Origin: an uncultured Desulfovibrio sp.
Lineage (GTDB): Bacteria > Desulfobacterota > Desulfovibrionia > Desulfovibrionales > Desulfovibrionaceae
NCBI GenBank assembly: GCA_947176055.1
Contig: CAMWPE010000164.1
Coordinates: 1 to 5,664 of the forward strand
Length of the DNA: 5,664 nucleotides
Direction: 5' to 3'
The notes under the pieces are model-generated. The model did no database searches. It was given only the letters and a program-made list of their open reading frames with translations, and was not told the origin of the DNA. How positions within the stretch are numbered: the first letter of the stretch is position 1; each line of letters starts with the position of its first letter. The translations under genes and the position numbers were made by a program. Shown here one piece after another: positions 1-5,096 of this stretch.

Positions 1-326
1 AGCATGCATCCAATTACATCCGTGTCAAATAGTTTTCGCAAATTAGTTTCGTCAATCTTTTCAAAAGGCGCCATTATCCCGTAACCGGCGTTATTAAACA
101 AAACGTCGATATCGTAAGTTGCGATAGCTTTATCGCAGACTTCATTAATTTGCTCCGGATTGGTTACGTCCAGCTTCATTAAATGGACATTCCCGAGTTT
201 GGTCAGCTCTTTCTCCTTTTCAGGACTTCGCATCGTAGCGATAACCTCCCAGCCTTTAGCGGCGAAATATTTCGCGGTAGCTTTGCCTATGCCGGACGAC
301 GCTCCTGTAATAAAGATCGCGGCCAT
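1..326 (-). CDS. Short-chain dehydrogenase/reductase (SDR), N-terminal part, truncated by window edge
   Basis: This is the first 108 codons of a classical SDR, an NAD(P)(H)-dependent cytosolic oxidoreductase; the rest lies beyond position 1. The start is ATG at 326-324, preceded by AGGAGG (331-336) at 4 bases. Visible motifs are the Rossmann glycine signature TGASSGIG (residues 7-14), the adenine-contacting LDVT (52-55) and NNAG (78-81). An Arg after the second strand (TMRSPEK) suggests NADP(H) preference, by analogy with the family. The catalytic Ser and Tyr-x-x-x-Lys are outside the window. The position that usually holds the fourth catalytic residue, Asn, in helix 4 is Asp103 (FDTDVIG). 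The gene diverges from a TetR-type regulator that probably controls it. The substrate cannot be inferred. SDR membership is certain; the exact subfamily is not. Confidence 0.93.
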   Translation of the reverse strand, partial: MAAIFITGASSGIGKATAKYFAAKGWEVIATMRSPEKEKELTKLGNVHLMKLDVTNPEQINEVCDKAIATYDIDVLFNNAGYGIMAPFEKIDETNLRKLFDTDVIGCM

Positions 327-404
327 TTTTCCTCCTGTAAAAAATACGAATGATTTTTCCCTTAACTGGTCAAAAAGCTTGGCTTGGGATAAATTAATTA
401 AACA

Positions 405-425
405 AATCCGAATTTCGGTCGGAAT
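405..425. promoter_or_regulatory. Overlapping short palindromes, possible operator
   Basis: Two inverted repeats overlap here: CCGAA-T-TTCGG (408-418, perfect 5-base arms) and TCCGA-7-TCGGA (407-411 with 419-423). They lie between the divergent SDR and TetR-type genes, about 80-100 bases from the SDR start. TetR-family dimers bind palindromes of roughly this size, so this is a second operator candidate beside 449-468. The evidence is symmetry and location only. Confidence 0.3.
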
Positions 426-448
426 CGTCTCATTGCCAGGCGGATATG

Positions 449-468
449 GTTTGACAAATTGATGAAAC
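449..468. promoter_or_regulatory. Imperfect 20-bp palindrome overlapping the tetR promoter, candidate TetR operator
   Basis: GTTTGACAAATTGATGAAAC is symmetric at 7 of 10 base pairs (GTTT/AAAC outer arms, AAATT-type centre at 457-460). It covers the putative -35 hexamer of the divergent regulator, so a bound repressor would block that promoter. This is the usual layout for an autoregulated TetR-family gene. Binding by the neighbouring regulator is inference. Confidence 0.4.
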
Positions 469-479
469 AGGTGTGTCAT
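451..479 (+). promoter_or_regulatory. Putative sigma70-type promoter for the tetR-like gene
   Basis: A perfect -35 hexamer TTGACA (451-456) is followed after 17 bases by TGTCAT (474-479), a 4-of-6 match to the -10 consensus. Transcription would start near 486, giving a leader of about 83 bases before the ATG at 569. The -35 is strong and the -10 is weak. Confidence 0.45.
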
Positions 480-568
480 ATCTGGACCGCGAATTAACGG
501 CAAGCCCAACAATTCCAAATTTGTTTCCTAAGAAACATTTTTTAATATTGTGTTACAGAAGGAGTGAA

Positions 569-1141
569 ATGCGCGAAACGGCATTAATCGATCTCAGGAC
601 GCGGAAAACACTCGAGCGAATAAGGGAGGCGTTCCGGGAGCTGGCCGGACGCGAGGATTACAAGAAAATTACTGTTTCCGCCCTATGCGCGGAGGCGAAA
701 ATTGGCAGGAAGACTTTTTATGTTTACTACGAATCGCTTGACGCGCTTCTGGAGGAAACTCTGGAGGAGATGGTAAAAGCTTATATCGCGCGTATAAACC
801 ATTATACTGTTCCTGAAAATATCGCGGAAATTACCCGCGAATTTTACCTCTTTTCCCTCGAACAGGGCAAATTTTACGATAATCTTGTTCTGGGCGATCA
901 TGGCTCGGCTATTGGCGCCAGACTGCTCATGCGATTTGTTCGTGACACATGGGAAAAGTCTTCGTGGTGCCGCGCTTTGCGAGAGGATGACAGGGAAATA
1001 ATTTTATGCTTTATTTACAATACTGGAGCTGGTCTTTATCGCCAATGGGTTATGTCCGGCAAAAAATTGTCCCTGAAGGAAATGATCGACAGGGCGACTA
1101 TTCTTCTTGCCAGAGGCATAGAGGGATTCAAGCTTCGATAA
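569..1141 (+). CDS. TetR/AcrR-family transcriptional repressor
   Basis: A 190-residue cytosolic DNA-binding regulator, a normal length for the family. The N-terminal helix-turn-helix domain spans about residues 13-62, with the typical sequence ITVSALCAEAKIGRKTFYVY followed by an acidic, Leu-rich helix. The C-terminal helical part (75-190) contains YNTGAGLYRQWVMSGKKLS, resembling the TetR_C_8/DhaS-like ligand-binding and dimerisation domain. The start is the ATG at 569, with AAGGAG (559-564) just upstream. A GTG 96 bases earlier is in frame, but the extra 32 residues are not TetR-like and have no ribosome binding site. It diverges from an SDR gene and probably represses it and itself through the palindromes at 405-468. 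The ligand is unknown. It ends convergently towards the AspT-type gene and probably does not share its transcript. Confidence 0.93.
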   Translation: MRETALIDLRTRKTLERIREAFRELAGREDYKKITVSALCAEAKIGRKTFYVYYESLDALLEETLEEMVKAYIARINHYTVPENIAEITREFYLFSLEQGKFYDNLVLGDHGSAIGARLLMRFVRDTWEKSSWCRALREDDREIILCFIYNTGAGLYRQWVMSGKKLSLKEMIDRATILLARGIEGFKLR

Positions 1142-1205
1142 GGCGCAGGATATAAAAATATCTCCCAATAACGGCGGTTTTGCAAAGCTTGCTCATTCTC
1201 CGCAA

Positions 1206-1248
1206 AATTATCCCTCGTATGGAAGAACCGCGGCGGTAAGGGATAATT
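1206..1248. terminator. Long inverted repeat in convergent spacer, possible bidirectional terminator
   Basis: Perfect 10-base arms AATTATCCCT (1206-1215) and AGGGATAATT (1239-1248) flank a 23-base spacer that can itself form a small GC stem (ACCGC-g-GCGGT, 1227-1237). The repeat lies between two converging genes, 65 bases after the TetR stop and 62 bases beyond the AspT stop. The minus-strand copy is followed by only two further T residues and there is no real T tract on either strand, so a termination role is plausible but unproven. Confidence 0.4.
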
Positions 1249-1261
1249 CCAACAAAACATG

Positions 1262-1309
1262 TTTGAGACGCGTCGCGCGCCAGCCGCGCTTCGTGAATAC
1301 GACCTCAAA
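1262..1309. terminator. GC-rich nested inverted repeats just after the AspT-type stop
   Basis: TTTGAG (1262-1267) pairs with CTCAAA (1304-1309). Inside lie GTCG/CGAC (1272-1275 with 1300-1303) and a GC stem GCGCG-ccagc-CGCGC (1275-1289); the shared G1275 means the two inner stems cannot both form completely. The element starts immediately beyond the AspT stop codon at 1310-1312, so it could act as a terminator or 3'-end stabilising structure for that transcript. There is no T tract, so this rests on symmetry and location alone. Confidence 0.3.
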
Positions 1310-3010
1310 TTATACAAAGGCTAGCACCAGCAAGCTCGAAAAGACCAGAACCAGGTTGGCTACCGCGTAAGTCACGCTGTAACCTATGGCCGGAAGATTG
1401 CTGCCCAGCGCGTCCTGTATAGCTCCTATGGAAGCTACGCCGCAACGCGCCCCGGCAACGCAACCCAGAGTTTCCGGAGCGTTAAAACGGAATATTTTCC
1501 GCGCTATAAAAATATTGATGGTCAGCGCCGCTAGAGTGCACAAGACCCCGACTAAAAACAGGGAAAATCCGTATTCCCGGAGGGAGCTGACAAAAGTCGC
1601 GCCGGATGTCAGCCCAATAATGGCGATAAACATATTTAAACCCAGCTTGTCGAAAAGCCATACGACAGGAGCCGGAATCCTTCCAAAAGTAGGTTTCCTG
1701 TTCCGAAGCCAGCCAAGAAATAATCCGGCTAACAATACTCCTCCGCTGGAGCTCAATGACACAGGAATGCCGTCAATAATTACGCTTAAGGCTCCTATAA
1801 AACATCCCGTCGCCACGCCGAAGCCAAGAAAAATCATATCCGTCGTTTCCGTTTGCCGATCAGCGAATCCGATCTCTTTGGCCGCGATTTTTACATCCTC
1901 CGGCAAGCCTACCAGAGTGAGGATATCGCCGCGTTGGAGGCGCGTTTTTTCTCTGGCCGGCATGACTACGCCATTGCGCGAAAAAGATTTGACAATAGCT
2001 CCTTTCATAAAGTTTTGCCGTCTCAATTCGCCAAAAGTCATTTTTGCGACTTTGCCTTGAGCTATCGTAACAGGCAAATTTTCAACGCCAAAACTTAATA
2101 ATTCCTTATCAGCTATTTCGGGCCCCAATATGCTCTTGTCTTCCACAATCTCTTCTCGCCTGCCGCTTATGACGATGCGATCCCCTTTCCTGACTTTCTG
2201 ATCCGGCTCCGCGTCGCGTATCTCTCCCCTGATACGCAATCTTTCGACAAAGAGCCTTTTTCCGCTCTTGGCGAATTCTTCGTCAATTTCCGCGACTGTC
2301 CTGGGCTTTTCGAAAAATGGGCCATCCGCCAGATACGCGCGGAAAGACACGGGCCGTTCCGCCCTCATATAACCAGGCTCCGGCCGGAACTCGCCTTCGT
2401 CCATTTCTCTTTCAATTTCTGCGATTTCCTGTTTCACCTTTTTCATACCGCCAAGAAGCATCGGGCCGATATTCGATAAAAACCAGGCCGAACCGATGGT
2501 GCCGAACACATATGTCACCGCGTAGCTGGCGGTTATCATCGAGACGAGATGTTCCTTCGCCTCGGACGGAAGACTCAAACCTTTTATTGTGTCGCTAGTC
2601 AGACCAAGAGATCCGGACGCTGTCTGCGATCCGGCGAAAAGTCCCGCCGCGACGCCCATATCGTAACCCATGATTTTGGCGGCCGCGATAACTGTGAACG
2701 CGCATATTCCGGCTTCGATCAAGGCAAACAGGACCTGAACCAGTCCCCTTCCCCGGAAAGACATAAAAAATTGCGGACCAACGCTATAACCGATGGAAAA
2801 CAGGAATAGCATGAAGAAAATTGATCGCGTTATTTCCGGTATGACAATCCGCGTTTGGCCGATAATGACTCCCACGATAAGGGTGGCGGCTACCGGGCCT
2901 AAAGTAAATGATTTATATTTAAGACTGCCCAGCCAGAAACCCAGGGCAAGAGTGAGAAAAATGGGAATAATGGGATTTACCTGAAAAATATGCGTAAGCC
3001 AGTTAAGCAT
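1310..3010 (-). CDS. AspT/YidE-family (AAEx) membrane exchanger with two RCK_C domains
   Basis: An inner-membrane protein of 566 residues of the aspartate:alanine exchanger family (TC 2.A.81, duplicated YidE/YbjL/AspT domain). The first half has about five hydrophobic segments up to residue 185, with the motif AGSQTASGSLG (126-136). A hydrophilic cytosolic region follows, holding two RCK_C/TrkA_C domains (about 224-290 and 310-382), each with a RxGD turn near its end. The second membrane half (about 390-566) has the matching motif AGARCGVASIG and ends YSVTYAVANL-hydrophobic. Length and order match AspT proteins (about 540-570). The start is taken as ATG 3010, because AGAGG (3020-3024) lies 9 bases upstream; the alternative ATG 3019 abuts that site with no spacing. 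Family members exchange aspartate for alanine, but related proteins have other or unknown substrates, so substrate is open. No aspartate decarboxylase is in view. Confidence 0.92.
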   Translation of the reverse strand: MLNWLTHIFQVNPIIPIFLTLALGFWLGSLKYKSFTLGPVAATLIVGVIIGQTRIVIPEITRSIFFMLFLFSIGYSVGPQFFMSFRGRGLVQVLFALIEAGICAFTVIAAAKIMGYDMGVAAGLFAGSQTASGSLGLTSDTIKGLSLPSEAKEHLVSMITASYAVTYVFGTIGSAWFLSNIGPMLLGGMKKVKQEIAEIEREMDEGEFRPEPGYMRAERPVSFRAYLADGPFFEKPRTVAEIDEEFAKSGKRLFVERLRIRGEIRDAEPDQKVRKGDRIVISGRREEIVEDKSILGPEIADKELLSFGVENLPVTIAQGKVAKMTFGELRRQNFMKGAIVKSFSRNGVVMPAREKTRLQRGDILTLVGLPEDVKIAAKEIGFADRQTETTDMIFLGFGVATGCFIGALSVIIDGIPVSLSSSGGVLLAGLFLGWLRNRKPTFGRIPAPVVWLFDKLGLNMFIAIIGLTSGATFVSSLREYGFSLFLVGVLCTLAALTINIFIARKIFRFNAPETLGCVAGARCGVASIGAIQDALGSNLPAIGYSVTYAVANLVLVFSSLLVLAFV

Positions 3011-3058
3011 CGCGTTCATCCTCTAACCATCAATTCAATATCTTATTTCGCGTGAACT

Positions 3059-3077
3059 TCTCCATTAATGACGGAGA
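3059..3077 (-). other. Small hairpin in the AspT-type leader
   Basis: TCTCC (3059-3063) pairs with GGAGA (3073-3077) around a 9-base loop, about 50 bases upstream of the AspT-type start. As RNA from the minus strand it is UCUCC-loop-GGAGA, so it could hide a purine-rich segment. Five base pairs is little, and it may be coincidental. Confidence 0.25.
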
Positions 3078-3133
3078 GCCAGGTCGACCGGAAAAATTCC
3101 CAGGGAGAGTATTCGCTCGTCAAAGTATAGTCA

Positions 3134-3151
3134 GCGCGGCTAATTCCGCGC
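3134..3151. promoter_or_regulatory. Perfect GC-rich palindrome in AspT-type leader (operator or RNA hairpin)
   Basis: GCGCGG (3134-3139) and CCGCGC (3146-3151) are a perfect inverted repeat with a 6-base AT-rich centre. On the minus strand a good -10-like hexamer TATACT (rc of 3124-3129) follows 4 bases later, without a recognisable -35. The palindrome may therefore be a regulator-binding site at a second, activator-dependent promoter, or a stable hairpin in the long leader RNA that starts near 3195. No T tract follows, so it is not a standard terminator. Confidence 0.4.
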
Positions 3152-3201
3152 CAGCGTGTTAATAAAATGGAACTATATAAATTTTCTATTTTAATCAATT
3201 G

Positions 3202-3229
3202 GTTATAATTAAGACTTACGTATTGTCAA
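3202..3229 (-). promoter_or_regulatory. Sigma70-type promoter for the AspT-type gene
   Basis: Read on the minus strand, TTGACA (3229-3224, perfect -35) is followed after 16 bases by TATAAC (3207-3202, 5 of 6 to the -10 consensus). The surroundings are AT-rich. Transcription would begin near 3195, leaving about 185 bases of leader before the ATG at 3010. This is the best promoter match in the window and argues that the exchanger can be transcribed separately from the upstream AKR/DXS-like operon. Confidence 0.65.
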
Positions 3230-3282
3230 GTTTCCTAAGCAAAATTAAATCCCGAGGAAGAATAACAGTTTTAAATACGTCT

Positions 3283-3306
3283 CCGCCAGACTCGACAGTC
3301 CGGCGG
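3283..3306 (-). terminator. Strong hairpin after the DXS-like gene, probable terminator
   Basis: On the minus strand CCGCCGGACT (3306-3297) pairs with AGTCTGGCGG (3292-3283) over ten pairs, one of them G-U, closing a four-base GTCG loop. It starts 17 bases beyond the DXS-like stop codon. It is followed by AGACGTATTTAAAAC rather than a clean T run, so termination may be incomplete, with some readthrough into the AspT-type gene. Confidence 0.55.
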
Positions 3307-3323
3307 CGAGCGCCTGTCAAATT

Positions 3324-5081
3324 TTATTTAATGGCTTTTTTAATATCTTCCGCCAATTGCGCCGGGGTAAGACGACATTCTTTTAAGAATTCGTCAACCT
3401 CGTATCTATCGACAAACTTTTTCGGAACGCCGCGAGTTAAAACCTTCATAAGCGATAGCCCGTAGAATTGAGCGATTTTCGCGCCGAAACCACCCTCGAC
3501 GCACCCGTCTTCCAGCGTAATGACCAGTTTATGATTTTTCTCCAGATCCTTGAGCATGCCTTCGTCGATGCCGGACACAAATCGCGGGTTAATAAGGGTA
3601 GCTTCGATGCCATTCTTCTTTAATAGATCAGCCGTCTCGCGTCCGCGGCCAAAGAAAGCGCCGGCGGCTATTATGGCAACCTCCGAGCCCTGGCGGATTA
3701 TTTTAAATTTGTTTAGATCGCCGTAATCGGCATCCGGCTTTTCCTCCGCGTCCTCGACCGGCCCAAATGGCGCGCGGACCGCGACAGGGTATTTATCCTG
3801 TTTTAATGCCCAATCCAGCATGGCCGTATATTCCCTGAAACCGGACGGAGCCAGATAGACGAGATTGGGAGTGTTTGTCAACAAGGGAATATCCCAGAAG
3901 CCAAGGTGCGTGGCGTCCGGAATACCGTACACGCCGCAATAAAAAGTGATCAGAACGCCGGGCAGATTATCGAGGGAAAGATCCTCGATCATCTGATCTA
4001 TGGCTCGCTGCAGGAATGTGCCAGCCACAGGATAAACAGGTTTAATCCCGCCTTTCGCGGCCCCCGCTGTAACCGAGACGCCGGTTTGCTCACAGATGCA
4101 GAGATCGAGATAATGCCGTCCGGCTTGACGGCGCTCCTTTTCCATAAAACCGAAAATCTCCGGAGTCGACGTTGTAACAATTAATAATTCCGGCATGCTT
4201 TCGCATTTGGCGAGCAGATAATCGCGGGTAACGCTTGCAATGTCAGGTTGAGGGTCGACGCTCCTGGGCGTTCCGGTCTTGATATAATAGGGAGGCATCG
4301 CGTGAAATTCCTCGCGATGAGCCTCCGCGGGCGCGTAGCCTTCGCCTTTCTGGGTATTAATGTGCACGACTACCGGCCAGTCGCTATCTTTAGCCCGCGC
4401 GAAAACTTCGGAAAGCTTCGCCATATCGTTGCCTTCCGCGAGGTACATATAATCAAAGCCAATGGCTTTGAAATAATTGTTAGTCGCGGCGCCAGCGGAC
4501 TCGCGCAAATCGCGCAAATTACGATAGAGGCCGCCGTGATCATGCGGGATAGACATTTGGTTGTCGTTGACGACAACGATAAAATTGCTTCGCAATACGG
4601 CGGCTTCGTTCAGTCCTTCAAAGGCTTCTCCGCCGCTTAACGAACCGTCGCCTATGAAAGAAATAATATTGAATTTTTCGCCTTTCAGATCCCTGGCCCG
4701 CGCCAGTCCCAGCGAGAGGGAAATCGAGGGAGACGTGTGACCGGCGTAAAAAAGATCGTATTCCGGCGCTTCGCCGGGCACGGTGTATTCGCCAATAACG
4801 GAATAGGGTTCCGGTTTGGTAAAAGCTTCCATCCTGCCTGTAAGCATTTTCCATACGTCGTCCTGATGGCTTACATCCCAGACAATTTTGTCCCTGGGAA
4901 AATCGAAGACGCGGCAAAGCGCGATTGTGGCTTCCACAACCCCAAGATCGGGACCAACATGACCGCCGTACACGGCTGTGCGTTTCAGGATCATCTCGCG
5001 ACAAAATTTAGCGAGATCCTCGAGCTCTTTCGGTGAAAGTTTTTTAACGTCGCCCGGGTTTCTCAATTTCGAAAAATCCAT
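3324..5081 (-). CDS. Thiamine-diphosphate-dependent DXS-like transketolase, divergent acceptor site
   Basis: A cytosolic enzyme of 585 residues with the three-domain fold of 1-deoxyxylulose-5-phosphate synthase (E. coli form about 620). Cofactor and donor residues are visible: GGH (His41), WDVSHQ (His72), AGHTSPSIS (His115), the ThDP motif GDG (144-146) to NDN (172-174), FHAM (His260), and catalytic Glu331 in ICEQT. The transketolase-pyrimidine domain continues with LQRAIDQ, DATH (His392) and VRAPFG (Arg436); the C-terminal domain has NPRFVSGID and EDGCVEGGFG. Compared with canonical DXS, EQH is EQT, IYSTF is VAGTF, DRAG is FYCG and GADG is GIPD, all at or near the glyceraldehyde-phosphate pocket. 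The real substrate is thus uncertain. The start is ATG 5081 with AGAGGAGGAG (5087-5096) five bases away; ATG 5102 lies upstream of that site and was rejected. It follows the AKR gene after 13 bases, implying one operon. Confidence 0.88.
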   Translation of the reverse strand: MDFSKLRNPGDVKKLSPKELEDLAKFCREMILKRTAVYGGHVGPDLGVVEATIALCRVFDFPRDKIVWDVSHQDDVWKMLTGRMEAFTKPEPYSVIGEYTVPGEAPEYDLFYAGHTSPSISLSLGLARARDLKGEKFNIISFIGDGSLSGGEAFEGLNEAAVLRSNFIVVVNDNQMSIPHDHGGLYRNLRDLRESAGAATNNYFKAIGFDYMYLAEGNDMAKLSEVFARAKDSDWPVVVHINTQKGEGYAPAEAHREEFHAMPPYYIKTGTPRSVDPQPDIASVTRDYLLAKCESMPELLIVTTSTPEIFGFMEKERRQAGRHYLDLCICEQTGVSVTAGAAKGGIKPVYPVAGTFLQRAIDQMIEDLSLDNLPGVLITFYCGVYGIPDATHLGFWDIPLLTNTPNLVYLAPSGFREYTAMLDWALKQDKYPVAVRAPFGPVEDAEEKPDADYGDLNKFKIIRQGSEVAIIAAGAFFGRGRETADLLKKNGIEATLINPRFVSGIDEGMLKDLEKNHKLVITLEDGCVEGGFGAKIAQFYGLSLMKVLTRGVPKKFVDRYEVDEFLKECRLTPAQLAEDIKKAIK

Positions 5082-5086
5082 TTTTT

Positions 5087-5096
5087 CTCCTCCTCT
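5087..5096 (-). promoter_or_regulatory. Ribosome binding site overlapping the AKR stop codon
   Basis: AGAGGAGGAG on the minus strand is a near-ideal Shine-Dalgarno sequence five bases before ATG 5081. It overlaps the TAG stop (5097-5095) of the AKR gene, which suggests translational coupling of the two genes and fixes the start of the DXS-like protein. Confidence 0.8.

Larger units (their letters stand above)
327..568. promoter_or_regulatory. Divergent intergenic region between SDR and tetR-like genes
   Basis: A 242-base region with no credible gene. It separates two divergent starts and holds their ribosome binding sites (331-336 for the SDR, 559-564 for the regulator), a sigma70-like promoter towards the regulator, and overlapping palindromes listed separately. 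It is AT-rich around 388-407. No convincing -35/-10 pair was found for the SDR on the minus strand; TTGACC (rc of 378-383) has only a poorly spaced -10. An in-frame GTG at 473 would extend the regulator upstream, but that extension lacks a ribosome binding site and TetR character. Confidence 0.6.

Noticed and set aside
473..568. GTG start extending the TetR-type protein by 32 residues
   Set aside because: The extension has no ribosome binding site, overlaps the predicted -10 region, and is not TetR-like; ATG 569 has AAGGAG upstream.
1036..1317. 93-codon minus-strand frame across the convergent spacer
   Set aside because: It is antisense to the TetR 3' end and overlaps inverted repeats; it has no ribosome binding site and no recognisable domain.
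1386..2060. Long open frame (224 codons) on the plus strand inside the exchanger gene
   Set aside because: It is fully antisense to a clear AspT-family protein, has no ribosome binding site, and its product is a low-complexity Pro/Arg/Lys-rich sequence with no recognisable domain.
3030..3065. Possible 11-codon leader peptide (MEKFTRNKILN) before the exchanger
   Set aside because: There is no Shine-Dalgarno sequence before its ATG, no run of regulatory codons, and short frames like this are expected by chance.
4501..4519. Tandem repeat of TCGCGCAAA, two copies
   Set aside because: It encodes the in-frame LRDLRE of the DXS-like protein and is a short coding coincidence, not a regulatory repeat.
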